NCBI RefSeq assembly: GCF_001748365.1
Contig: NZ_BDHH01000001.1
Span: 181,811-235,280 of the forward strand
Direction of reading: 5' to 3'
DNA: 53,470 nucleotides
Origin: Fusibacter sp. 3D3
Lineage (GTDB): Bacteria; Bacillota; Clostridia; Peptostreptococcales; Acidaminobacteraceae
Of this stretch, positions 25,069 to 33,714 are shown one piece after another; the first letter of the stretch is position 1, and every line of letters begins with the position of its first letter. Under the pieces are notes generated by a model. It worked only from the letters and a program-made list of their open reading frames with translations, made no database searches and had not been told where the DNA came from. The translations under genes and the position numbers were made by a program.

Positions 25069-28000
25069 CCATAAATTTTTTTTTCGCATTAATGATATCA
25101 ACAGCTTCGATATGCATAAGCTTTTCCTGGACTTCTTTTCCATCAAAAATACGAACTGACTGCATCCTAATCATATAATCTAAGAATTGTTTTGCCAATA
25201 GCCCATTTTTAAGCACCATATATTTATTTTGACAGAGCTCATCAAGTGCTTCTTTTAATATCTCATCACAACCGGCTTCCAACACATACTTTCTCAGCTC
25301 TAATTCATTGCTAATCAGCGCCTGTAATGCCTCTGATGAATAGTTTTCAAAATGGATATGCATTGGAAAGCGGTAAGCCAATGACGGATAACTGGCAAAG
25401 AGAGTCGAAAGCCCTTCCTGAGAACAGTTCAAAATAAAATACGTCCGTTGCTTATTCTTATCTATAAATTTGATAAATGATGACATTAAACTTTGAAATT
25501 TTTCGAAAAATATGAGTCTATCGGCATTGTCGATCAAGATAATACGACCTATGCCTTTATTGAAGATATCTTCTAGGGCATTGCCATGTTCAAGGTTGAC
25601 TAGAATCTCTTCGTAATTGAGTTCATAAGGTTTTTTAGATTTGATGAAGCCTAAATTTGTCAGTAACTCTCCCATTAAATCAATCATCTTGTGTTTACCT
25701 GTACCCATTTCACCCGTAAAAACCATGTTATTATACTTGTTAAGATCAACCGCATAGCCTCTTTTTTTTCTTAAATCATTGATTTTTAACATTTTGTAGA
25801 AATCAAGCAAGTATTGCTTTGATTCTGAATTCCCTGTGTACGTTTCAAGACGGGCATTGAAATTATAATCTTGATTACGATCCGAAAAAATATAGCGTTC
25901 AATGTCTGTTGCGGTGATGACATTCATCTCATTTGCACTGGTGTGCTCTTCGGCAATTCTGATGCTCTGGATACGGATAAGATTTTCTACATAATTTCTT
26001 ACAAGCCTTCCGTTTCCAGATTGCATATCGGCATTTTCATAGATATCAATGAAGTTTTTCGCCATTTCAGACTCTGCTTTTTTTGAAATTCGAAAACCTT
26101 TGCTTTTAAAAAGTTTTTTTGCCATAGCAAAGAGCTCACCAGGTACATAATCTTTAAAAATGGTCCAAAGTGGAAAGCGTGATCGAAGGCCAATATTAAC
26201 ATCAAAAAAAGCTTCCATTTCGTCTGTATACCCTGCTAAAATAACAATGACCTCTTTAGAATAATCTTCAATGAGTTTTAGTAGAGTTTCGATGGCTTCA
26301 CGACCAATAGCATCACTTGCAAGCGTGTAGGCTTCATCTATAAATAAAATACCACCAAGAGCTTCTTTGAATTTAAGTTCTGTTTTTTTAGAAGTTTCCC
26401 CTGGCATATCTGAAACAAATCCAGAACGATCGGCCTCTATGAGTTGACCATTTTTCAAAAATCCCATGGCACTGAGCATTTCAGCTACCAGTCTTGCGAT
26501 ACTTGTCTTTCCAGTTCCTGGATTACCTGCAAAGACCATGTTGAGATTTTGTTCTATTTCTGTGTATACGCCAACAGAGCGTCTTTTTTCCTGTGCAATC
26601 AAAAGTTTGTATTGTGCACGTAATAAATTTTTAACATCATCAAGACCAATGATATTTGAAAGTCTGGATTCTAAATCAAAATCAATGCTGAATTTAAAAT
26701 TAAAATGTTGCTTCGTCAGAGTATCAAATACTTGATCTGGATTGTACAAATATTGCTTTCTAAGCTCAGCAATGGCACGATCAACAATATTTCTAACGAA
26801 TCTTGCATTACCCAGTCCTTTCTTTTCTTTGATCTGCGTTTTGTCAAACAGATCAATAAGTTCATCTTTTAGACTTGGAGCAATCGCATAACCTTTTTGC
26901 CCCGCATAAGTGACCGCTTTTTCATACATTTCACTTGGCGTATAATCCGTAAAATGGACTCGATTTGGAAAAACGGCTTCTAGTCCATGTGATTCAATCA
27001 TCGCAAGCATCTCATCATCTTTTCCTGAAAGAATCATCACCAATTCATTGCCGTACTCTCGGTATTCCTCACTTAAAGCACGAATAAACGCCTCACTTGC
27101 TTTGTTTTTTTCACTGTCAAAAATAGAGGATATTTCGTCAATAAAAAGCATCCCACCAAGAGCTTTTTTAAAGAGTTCTCTCACATTTTCACGAAGCTTA
27201 TTCAGATTCTCAGCCATAAAGTCAGATTGACTAACGCTAATAAAGCATTCGCTTTGTAGCACTCCCAGTGCCAAAAGATAGTCGTACATCAATTGAGCGG
27301 ATTCACTTTTGCCAGTCCCTGCATTTCCAGTAAATACAGTATTCAGATTTACAACTGTTGTTTTGAGCCCCATCTGCTTTCTAATATTCTGAACTTTAAA
27401 ATTATTTTCAATTTGTGCCATAAACGTCTTAAATGCTATTAGACCTGTTCTCGTTTGCAACCTATATTTGACCTCTGATAAGCTTGCTGTCACGTAGTCT
27501 TTTAGATTATAGCGTTCTTCATCAAGCCTACAAAAGATCTCATTATCCATCACATAAAGATACATGGCATCACTGTGATTGCGCTTTTCTCTCAGTAATT
27601 TATCAAGTGGGGCACTGATTTTATAACGCGTATACTCCATTAAAGAGAATTTTTCATGTTCTTCAAAACTTGCAATATATTTATAAAGGCTCCTGATTTG
27701 TGCGTCACCATGTTGCCCTTTCGGATTAAACTTAATTTTAATCTGATGTGCTTCCTCTATATCATTTAGAACTTTATATAGAATGTATTGCATCATAGAT
27801 AGTTTTTCGTCTTTTGTCAGTTCTCGTGTATAAAGCACTTGATCACACTGAGTTAAGTGATCCTCTAAAAATTGTGATAATTGATCATTAGTACGTCTAT
27901 TAAAACTAAAAATATAATATTTATCAGGGCACTCAATGGTTTCAATGTAGCTTTCGTCTACAATATTTTGTTCAGCTTCTTCAATTTCAACTAAAAACAT

Positions 28001-28438
28001 ATCTCGAATGGTATATGGCTTTTCAAGCTGAATCTTGCCTAAGGGTTCAATCGCAGTGAGAATCTGGAGCATTTGTGCCGATGCACGTTCAATATTTTTA
28101 AAAATGAGCCCCTTTACATCGCTTTTTAACAAATGGATTAAATCTGTTAAAAATACATTGAATCCCAATTTGAACTCATAGTTTTCCATGTCCATTTCAG
28201 CAAGTTCGTAAGGTCCAAGTAACTCTGATTGATTAAGATGTCTAAAAATGGAATTCACACTGTTTTTCTTAAACGTATTGGGTTCACCTACTAATAATAA
28301 GCTCCCATAAGTTTCTGTTTCAATTTTCTTGCGAAAGTATTGACATAACGCTTCAAAATAAGTTTCTTGTCCTATGAATTCACTATTAAGCTCTTCTAAC
28401 ACTATATTAAAAATTTGATCTACCTTTTCATTTATCAT
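25055..28438 (-). CDS. Large multi-module AAA ATPase (CbxX/CfxQ, SpoVK-like)
   Basis: This is about 1127 residues, versus roughly 300 for single CbxX proteins. Three Walker A loops occur about 270 residues apart: GNAGTGKS (about 369), GNPGTGKT (about 639) and GEMGTGKH (about 909). An earlier degenerate one, GEPNTFKKN, lies near 50. Walker B is FIDEIS and FIDEAY in the two central modules but LIDNAD in the last. So two central modules look active and the outer two degenerate. The start at 28438 has GGAG 6 nt upstream. The C-terminus abuts a kdgF relic. The client is unknown; it stands as a single gene. Confidence 0.85.
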   Translation of the reverse strand: MINEKVDQIFNIVLEELNSEFIGQETYFEALCQYFRKKIETETYGSLLLVGEPNTFKKNSVNSIFRHLNQSELLGPYELAEMDMENYEFKLGFNVFLTDLIHLLKSDVKGLIFKNIERASAQMLQILTAIEPLGKIQLEKPYTIRDMFLVEIEEAEQNIVDESYIETIECPDKYYIFSFNRRTNDQLSQFLEDHLTQCDQVLYTRELTKDEKLSMMQYILYKVLNDIEEAHQIKIKFNPKGQHGDAQIRSLYKYIASFEEHEKFSLMEYTRYKISAPLDKLLREKRNHSDAMYLYVMDNEIFCRLDEERYNLKDYVTASLSEVKYRLQTRTGLIAFKTFMAQIENNFKVQNIRKQMGLKTTVVNLNTVFTGNAGTGKSESAQLMYDYLLALGVLQSECFISVSQSDFMAENLNKLRENVRELFKKALGGMLFIDEISSIFDSEKNKASEAFIRALSEEYREYGNELVMILSGKDDEMLAMIESHGLEAVFPNRVHFTDYTPSEMYEKAVTYAGQKGYAIAPSLKDELIDLFDKTQIKEKKGLGNARFVRNIVDRAIAELRKQYLYNPDQVFDTLTKQHFNFKFSIDFDLESRLSNIIGLDDVKNLLRAQYKLLIAQEKRRSVGVYTEIEQNLNMVFAGNPGTGKTSIARLVAEMLSAMGFLKNGQLIEADRSGFVSDMPGETSKKTELKFKEALGGILFIDEAYTLASDAIGREAIETLLKLIEDYSKEVIVILAGYTDEMEAFFDVNIGLRSRFPLWTIFKDYVPGELFAMAKKLFKSKGFRISKKAESEMAKNFIDIYENADMQSGNGRLVRNYVENLIRIQSIRIAEEHTSANEMNVITATDIERYIFSDRNQDYNFNARLETYTGNSESKQYLLDFYKMLKINDLRKKRGYAVDLNKYNNMVFTGEMGTGKHKMIDLMGELLTNLGFIKSKKPYELNYEEILVNLEHGNALEDIFNKGIGRIILIDNADRLIFFEKFQSLMSSFIKFIDKNKQRTYFILNCSQEGLSTLFASYPSLAYRFPMHIHFENYSSEALQALISNELELRKYVLEAGCDEILKEALDELCQNKYMVLKNGLLAKQFLDYMIRMQSVRIFDGKEVQEKLMHIEAVDIINAKKKFMEKNT

Positions 28439-28520
28439 AAGCAACTCCATCTATTTTTTATGTATTGTACCATTATTTTAAGGTGTTTTAAAGGACATAT
28501 TCCCATATTATAAATTAACA

Positions 28521-28552
28521 CAAAAAGAAGGATCGACTAAAATCCTCCTTTT
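28521..28552 (-). terminator. Terminator of the 2-oxoacid:ferredoxin oxidoreductase operon
   Basis: AAAAGAAGGAT (28523-28533) pairs with ATCCTCCTTTT (28542-28552) with one wobble, and a T-run follows on the minus strand. It lies 17 bp after the gamma-subunit stop. Confidence 0.75.
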
Positions 28553-28568
28553 GCTATGAAAGAATCCT

Positions 28569-29117
28569 TTATTGCTTTTGTGACTTGCCAATTTCAAGTC
28601 CTCTTTCAAATGCTTGCTTGTTTAAAGGCAATAAAGATGCCTTACTCGCCAGTTTCTTTTCAATGGTATGCCATACAATTTCAGGTGCCACAACGCCTGT
28701 ATAGCCAATATAGACCCCGAGCATGATAATATTCAAGACTTTGACATTCCCCATTTCCAGCGCCATCTCAGTTGCTCGTACCTTCACAAGAGAAATGTCA
28801 TCGCGCCCAACATTCTCCCTTACAATTGAGCTGTTGACAAACAGCGTCCCACCTGATTTGAGCTGATTTAAAAACTTATCCAGTGAAGGTCCATTCATAA
28901 CGATGAGATCATCCATTGTATCCATTAAAGGCGCACCTATGAAATCATCTGAAATCACCACAAAGCAATTTGCTGTTCCACCTCGTTGCTCAGCGCCATA
29001 AGAGGGGAAGAACGTCACATTTTTATCTGTTGAATCACAAGTCGCCTCTGCCAAGAACTTCCCCATGGTCATAACGCCTTGGCCTCCGAAACCGGCAACG
29101 CATAAATTTGTTTCCAT
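28569..29117 (-). CDS. 2-oxoacid:ferredoxin oxidoreductase, gamma subunit
   Basis: This 182-residue protein opens LCVAGFGGQGVMTMGKFLAE, the conserved gamma-subunit start. It contains SYGAEQRGGTANCFVVISDD, also diagnostic. It is the last of four genes encoding a complex that oxidises 2-oxoacids to acyl-CoA and CO2 with reduction of ferredoxin. It sits 10 bp after the beta-subunit gene. Substrate class (2-oxoglutarate, branched-chain or other) cannot be read from this subunit. Confidence 0.93.
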   Translation of the reverse strand: METNLCVAGFGGQGVMTMGKFLAEATCDSTDKNVTFFPSYGAEQRGGTANCFVVISDDFIGAPLMDTMDDLIVMNGPSLDKFLNQLKSGGTLFVNSSIVRENVGRDDISLVKVRATEMALEMGNVKVLNIIMLGVYIGYTGVVAPEIVWHTIEKKLASKASLLPLNKQAFERGLEIGKSQKQ

Positions 29118-29127
29118 GTCTTACCTC

Positions 29128-29865
29128 CTATTTATCTCTGTACACGCCAAGTGGATATTGCGGAATCATCTTTTCTTCAATAAATTCAAGTGATTTAAGC
29201 GAATCCATACCCCAGTTTGTTGGGCAGTTAGAAACGATCTCGATTAACGAGAACCCTTTGCCTTCCAATTGGTTTTGAAATGCTTTTTGAATGGCTTTCT
29301 TCGTTTTAATAACATTTTGAGGTGTGTTACAGCTTGTTCTTTCAATGTACACTGGTGCCGTCAATTTATTAATGACTTCACACATGTCCATTGGATAACC
29401 ATGCTCTTCAACTTGTCTGCCTATTGGTGCTGTTGAAGCTTTCATACCCACTAAAGTAGTCGGTGACATCTGACCACCTGTCATCCCATAGATACCATTG
29501 TTTACATGAATAATCGTGATATTTTCTCCACGATTTGCCGCTGAAACCGATTCAGCAAGACCGATTGAGGCAAAGTCGCCATCACCTTGATAAGTGTAAA
29601 CCAAGGTCTCTTTATTTGTTCTCTTAAGACCAGAAGCTACTGCTGCTGCACGCCCATGGGGTGCCGTAATGTTGTCGTAAGCTATATAGTTCATGTGAAG
29701 CCCACAGCAACCAATACCAAGCACGCATGCTGTTTTATCCACGATAGCCATTTCTTCTAAGACTTCTCCGATTAATTTCATAATCGTACCATGAAAGCAA
29801 CCTGGACAAAAGCCTGATACTTTATCCTCTTGAATTGTTTTTGTTCTCGCATACACTTGCTTCAT
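29128..29865 (-). CDS. 2-oxoacid:ferredoxin oxidoreductase, beta (TPP-binding) subunit
   Basis: The 245 residues carry the thiamine pyrophosphate motif GDGDFASIGLAESVSAANRG, closed by IIHVNNGIYGMTGGQ. The Cys-containing opening SGFCPGCFHGTIMKL and ACVLGIGCCG follow the family pattern. This subunit carries the catalytic cofactor. It begins 2 bp after the alpha-subunit stop, so the four genes are translationally linked. The order ferredoxin-alpha-beta-gamma is that of Kor/Vor enzymes. Confidence 0.94.
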   Translation of the reverse strand: MKQVYARTKTIQEDKVSGFCPGCFHGTIMKLIGEVLEEMAIVDKTACVLGIGCCGLHMNYIAYDNITAPHGRAAAVASGLKRTNKETLVYTYQGDGDFASIGLAESVSAANRGENITIIHVNNGIYGMTGGQMSPTTLVGMKASTAPIGRQVEEHGYPMDMCEVINKLTAPVYIERTSCNTPQNVIKTKKAIQKAFQNQLEGKGFSLIEIVSNCPTNWGMDSLKSLEFIEEKMIPQYPLGVYRDK

Positions 29866-29867
29866 TT

Positions 29868-30947
29868 TTATCGCTCCTCCTCAAATCCTTTGACCGTTTG
29901 GATGATCAAATCACGTGTCATGATGTTTCCGCCAGAACGTAAACAGGCTCTCACTGGAATGCGTTCTTTTACCACAGCATTCACGTCATGGATCATTTGT
30001 GCTGGAATCGACATTTCTACATCTAGGATATACTTAACCTTGTCATAATCAATTGCTTCAAAGGCTTTATTCGGGAAGGGATGAACTGTAATAGGTCTGA
30101 TAAGGCCTACTTTAAATCCTTCTTTTCTTAAATGATCTACAGCTGACTTCGCAATACGCGCTGAGATCCCGTAAGCTGTCAAGATAACCTCTGCATCATC
30201 CACCTTATAATTTTCCACCATGGTATCTTTTTCCCACGATTTATAAAGTGCCTCCGCCTCTTTATTCACACACTCCATTTCTGAGGTTTGCCACTGTCCG
30301 GGTTGTATCCAAGCACGCTTTTCATCAAGTGCATGACCGATACAAGCCCAAGGCCGTTTTTCAGCTTTAAGTGTCGCGATCTCTTCTGCAGATTTTAGCT
30401 CTGGTAATTCAACAGGCTCCATCATGGCCCCGATGACACCATCTGATAAAATAAGAACTGGATTTCTATCTCTATCTGCAAAGTCAAACGCCTTATAAGT
30501 TAAATCTACGGCTTCTTGAACCGATGCAGGTGCAAAGACCATCATTTGAAAACCACCGTTTCCGGATGCCTTTGTAGCTTGAAGGTAATCCATTTGTGCA
30601 GGTTGAATAGAACCAACGCCTGGGCCTCCTCTTGAGATATTGGCATATACCATTGGAATTCTAGCTGCTGCACAATAGGAAATACCTTCACTTTTAAGCG
30701 CAATGCCTGGACTTGACGATGACGTCATAGACCTTGTACCACCTGATGCTGCACCATATACCATGTTCACAGCAGCAACTTCTGATTCCGCTTGAAGGAA
30801 CACACCATCAACTTCTGGCATTCTTCTGGCAAAGTACTCTGGGATTTCATTTTGTGGTGTGATTGGATAACCAGAAAAAAAACGACAACCTGCTCTAACC
30901 GCTGACTCAGCTATAGCTTCACAGCCTTTCATAAATATTCTTGACAT
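29868..30947 (-). CDS. vorB: 2-oxoacid:ferredoxin oxidoreductase, alpha subunit (VorB-like)
   Basis: The 359 residues start MSRIFMKGCEAIAESAVRAG and continue CRFFSGYPITPQNEIPEY, matching alpha subunits named 3-methyl-2-oxobutanoate dehydrogenase VorB. GMTSSSSPGIALKSEG-like wording (MTSSSSPGIALKSEGI) is also conserved. I take ATG 30947 because AGGAGG (30954-30959) precedes it; the longer frame runs back into the ferredoxin gene. Branched-chain 2-oxoacid use is plausible but a 2-oxoglutarate enzyme cannot be excluded. Confidence 0.9.
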   Translation of the reverse strand: MSRIFMKGCEAIAESAVRAGCRFFSGYPITPQNEIPEYFARRMPEVDGVFLQAESEVAAVNMVYGAASGGTRSMTSSSSPGIALKSEGISYCAAARIPMVYANISRGGPGVGSIQPAQMDYLQATKASGNGGFQMMVFAPASVQEAVDLTYKAFDFADRDRNPVLILSDGVIGAMMEPVELPELKSAEEIATLKAEKRPWACIGHALDEKRAWIQPGQWQTSEMECVNKEAEALYKSWEKDTMVENYKVDDAEVILTAYGISARIAKSAVDHLRKEGFKVGLIRPITVHPFPNKAFEAIDYDKVKYILDVEMSIPAQMIHDVNAVVKERIPVRACLRSGGNIMTRDLIIQTVKGFEEER

Positions 30948-30957
30948 TGTATTCCTC

Positions 30958-31161
30958 CTATTTATAGATTTCGATTGCGCCATCTGGGCAGATTCTACCA
31001 CACATCAAGCAAGCAATACAATCCGCCATTCTTGCTGGCGTCACATATTCATAACCCTTTGAATTTACTTCTGTTCCGATTTCAAGGACGTTCTTAGGGC
31101 AAAACTTCACACAGTAACCACAGCTTTTGCATCTCTCCGAAATGATTTTAACTTCAGCCAT
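30958..31161 (-). CDS. 2-oxoacid:ferredoxin oxidoreductase, delta (2x[4Fe-4S] ferredoxin) subunit
   Basis: This 67-residue protein has two ferredoxin motifs: CKSCGYCVKFCPKNVLE near residue 11 and CIACLMCGRICPDGAIE near 48. It is the electron-transfer subunit of the complex and first gene of the four. AAAGGAGTC precedes the ATG. The alpha-subunit gene follows 10 bp later. Confidence 0.94.
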   Translation of the reverse strand: MAEVKIISERCKSCGYCVKFCPKNVLEIGTEVNSKGYEYVTPARMADCIACLMCGRICPDGAIEIYK

Positions 31162-31239
31162 TTTGGACTCCTTTCTACATAAAAATTAGGTGACATTGAT
31201 TTAAACATTTTTTTCAAACGGTTGCTTCAAATAGTTGAC

Positions 31240-31941
31240 TTAAAACTCACTACTCAACCATGGATAGGTTAAATATAAGTGAAGAGACATCAAATCGGTA
31301 TCCACCAACAGATGCGCTTTATCATATAAAGACTCATTGACACATGTAAAATCAATCGTTTTATAAGGCGCTACAATTTCATTCATTTTTCGGCAACCTT
31401 CAATAAAATCCTCTATTGTCGTTGAAATTCCTAGATTTGGATTATCAATTAATCTTATATTATCCAGTTGCACTCGTGATGCACCAAGCACAGCTGCAAG
31501 CGTCTGGTCAATCCGCTCAAGATCTGTTGACCACGGTCTAAACGCATTGAGCACATAATAGACAAGGGTATACGCTTTGTTGAGTTCACCTGAAAAACCA
31601 CCCACAGCCCTTGCGCCAATATGATCGCCTCCAACATCCATCACCACAAGACATGTATCATCTCTTAATAACCTATTGACACCCCCAACCAACGTTGGCG
31701 CATCCATAAACTGCTCTTCAAAATGAAATACAATGCCCGCATTTTCAAGTTCAAAAATCGCTTCCCTAGATCTAAACAAAGGCTTCGTCATATCCATATC
31801 GAAGAAATGAACCGTTTTATCAGTCATTTGACTTAATAGCATTGCAAAATTAAGTGCAATTTCACTTTTGCCACTACCGGCCTCGCCTAAAAAAATAAAA
31901 TTTGTTTTTTTCTGTTCTATTAGTAATTTTAAAACTTCCAA
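31240..31941 (-). CDS. P-loop ATPase of unknown role next to the oxidoreductase operon
   Basis: The 233 residues have Walker A FLGEAGSGKSEIALN near residue 23, and DMDMTKPLFRSRE matches the switch region of MinD/ArsA-like (SIMIBI) NTPases. VVMDVGGDHIGARAVGG is the Walker B segment. TTG 31941 is the preferred start: GGAG is 6 nt upstream, while the longer frame begins inside that site. It is 78 bp upstream of the ferredoxin subunit on the same strand. A maturation or assembly role for the complex is possible but unproven. Confidence 0.7.
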   Translation of the reverse strand: MEVLKLLIEQKKTNFIFLGEAGSGKSEIALNFAMLLSQMTDKTVHFFDMDMTKPLFRSREAIFELENAGIVFHFEEQFMDAPTLVGGVNRLLRDDTCLVVMDVGGDHIGARAVGGFSGELNKAYTLVYYVLNAFRPWSTDLERIDQTLAAVLGASRVQLDNIRLIDNPNLGISTTIEDFIEGCRKMNEIVAPYKTIDFTCVNESLYDKAHLLVDTDLMSLHLYLTYPWLSSEF

Positions 31942-32007
31942 TTTTAGCTCCAATCTATTAAGGCTTTACAAATGCTCAGCGCCAACCTTATTGGGGTTTT
32001 TTCACTT

Positions 32008-32667
32008 TCAACCCTTTGCTATTTCATTTTTTGATTTCTTAGCGATTGTCAAAATAAGGCCTAATGCCATTGACAACAATGCTGCAACCAAAATTCTATA
32101 GTCTCCAGGTAATAAAAAGGTAAAGGTATGCGCTGGTATCCAGAAGAAAGGCACAGTCTTGACGACGACAAAGTTCCAGAATCCAACCGTATCAATATTT
32201 TGAATGATATTTGTCAACGATAGATCCGTTTTTCCTTCAGCTTTTAAATCCAAATACTTATCCGAAATCCGATGTGCATACATAAAAGTAGGTGCAAATG
32301 TGGCATTCATAAGAAATGATGTAAAGAAAGCAAACGCCAACTTGGATTCCCCACCAGGCAATAGCCCCTTTGATAACAAGGCAGTTGTACCTGTTGAATA
32401 TATGGTGAAAATCATGGTTATCAATATTCCAAATAAACCCCAAATAATCGCTCGTACAAAAAAGAATGTGGCAAATGTCCATTTACCAGATCCAACGCGC
32501 ACAGCAAGTAGCTCACCCATTGAAGCGAGTATACCAAATTTTACAAAACCGCCCAATAGCGGATGCGCTGATGTAAAGCTAATAAATATTTCTCGTGAAT
32601 CTGGAAGTGCAAAAATAGCCACGATCACCAGCATAATTGCCCCCCAAATAAAATCGCCTTTTTTCAT
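32008..32667 (-). CDS. Membrane protein, Mpv17/PMP22-like
   Basis: This 219-residue protein has five or six hydrophobic segments. The C-terminal phrase WNFVVVKTVPFFWIPAHTFT, followed by FLLPGDYRILVAALLS, resembles the W..P.....F.LP...R signature of the Mpv17/PMP22 family. AAGGAGATG precedes the ATG. It is 66 bp upstream of the P-loop gene on the same strand and so may be first in the oxidoreductase transcript. Function is unknown. Confidence 0.55.
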   Translation of the reverse strand: MKKGDFIWGAIMLVIVAIFALPDSREIFISFTSAHPLLGGFVKFGILASMGELLAVRVGSGKWTFATFFFVRAIIWGLFGILITMIFTIYSTGTTALLSKGLLPGGESKLAFAFFTSFLMNATFAPTFMYAHRISDKYLDLKAEGKTDLSLTNIIQNIDTVGFWNFVVVKTVPFFWIPAHTFTFLLPGDYRILVAALLSMALGLILTIAKKSKNEIAKG

Positions 32668-32837
32668 AACCCATCTCCTTGTATAATTTTTTACATAGCA
32701 TATAATTACTTATATATTGTAACAATTTTATAACCTCTGGTCAATAAATTTTTATATATAATATAATTATTTATACGATGTGGTTTTTTCTGTTTTATAG
32801 TATAATAAATTAAAACAAAACTTTCAACGGAGGTAAT

Positions 32838-33512
32838 ATGACCCAAATAGAAATCATTATTACGATTTTAGATTTTTTTTCCAAAGTTTTGGGCAATGAC
32901 ACCGAAATTGTTGTGCATGACTTAATCAATAGTAAAATAAAGTGGATTAGCAATGGGCACATCACTGGTCGAGTTGAAAATGATTCTGATGATCCTACAA
33001 CGATGAACATCACTAGGCGACATGCCATGGACTCGCCACTTGCTGATATGCTTATTGGCGGAAGCTCCTATACCAAAGGGACAACGCACATTCGAAGTTC
33101 CACGTTTTTCTTAAAAGATTCTAAGGGCAAATATCAGTATGCGATCTGCATTAATCAAGATTTAACACATATTGATGTCATGCAAAAATATCTAGAAAAC
33201 TTTACAGGAGCCTCTATAAAGACAATCGAATCCACTTCCAAAGTGGATGACTCCATCGAAACATTGACAAAGCAACTTATTTTTGGCGAAATCGAAAGAG
33301 AAAAACCATTCTCAAGCGATTCTCGCGAGGCCAAACTTGCCATCATTCAGCGTTTAGAAGACAAGGGTGTCTTCGAAGTCAAAGGCTCAATCCCAATCGT
33401 CTGTGAATTTTTACAGATCGCACAAGCCACTCTGTATAAATACCTTAAAGAAATTAAGCAGTCCAAGTATTTATATGTCGATTCACCGAATTTTGAAAAA
33501 GAGTTGTCCTAA
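32838..33512 (+). CDS. YheO/DauR-like PAS-HTH transcriptional regulator
   Basis: The 224 residues open with LDFFSKVLGNDTEIVVHDL, the YheO PAS-like domain start, and include DDPTTMNITRRH and SSTFFLKDSKGKYQYAICIN. The C-terminal helix-turn-helix is GSIPIVCEFLQIAQATLYKY. GGAGG lies 5 nt before the ATG and TATAATAAA near 32800 may be the -10 box. It is divergent from the membrane protein and oxidoreductase genes, so it may control them. The family often senses amino-acid-related ligands. Confidence 0.88.
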   Translation: MTQIEIIITILDFFSKVLGNDTEIVVHDLINSKIKWISNGHITGRVENDSDDPTTMNITRRHAMDSPLADMLIGGSSYTKGTTHIRSSTFFLKDSKGKYQYAICINQDLTHIDVMQKYLENFTGASIKTIESTSKVDDSIETLTKQLIFGEIEREKPFSSDSREAKLAIIQRLEDKGVFEVKGSIPIVCEFLQIAQATLYKYLKEIKQSKYLYVDSPNFEKELS

Positions 33513-33536
33513 TCACAATATAGGACAACTTTTTTT
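33502..33536 (+). terminator. Terminator of the YheO-like regulator gene
   Basis: AGTTGTCCT (33502-33510) pairs with AGGACAACT (33522-33530), followed by TTTTTT. The stem begins inside the last codons of the gene. Confidence 0.85.
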
Positions 33537-33537
33537 A

Positions 33538-33714
33538 TAAAATAAGGGGCTGTTTAAAAATAGCCCTAAAATAGATAATGACTATAGCAATTCAGAAGTG
33601 AGTTGATATAGTCATTTTTATTTTCAAAAAAAGTTTTGGACTAGTTCAAAGAACTAGCCCATTGAGTTATACTTAATTTATGATTAAAATTTCCAACTGA
33701 TTTACTGACTCAAT
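33538..33714. terminator. Three hairpins between convergent genes
   Basis: GGGCT/AGCCC (33548-33567) is followed by AATGACTATA/TATAGTCATT (33578-33617) with a plus-strand T-rich tail. Then GGACTAGTTC/GAACTAGCCC (33639-33661, one mismatch) has a minus-strand T-run. The last probably ends the flavoprotein gene; the others back up the plus-strand terminator. No gene is present. Confidence 0.5.

Noticed and set aside
32204-32686. 160-codon plus-strand open frame
   Set aside because: It lies fully antisense to the 219-residue membrane protein, has no ribosome site and its translation looks unlike a protein family.
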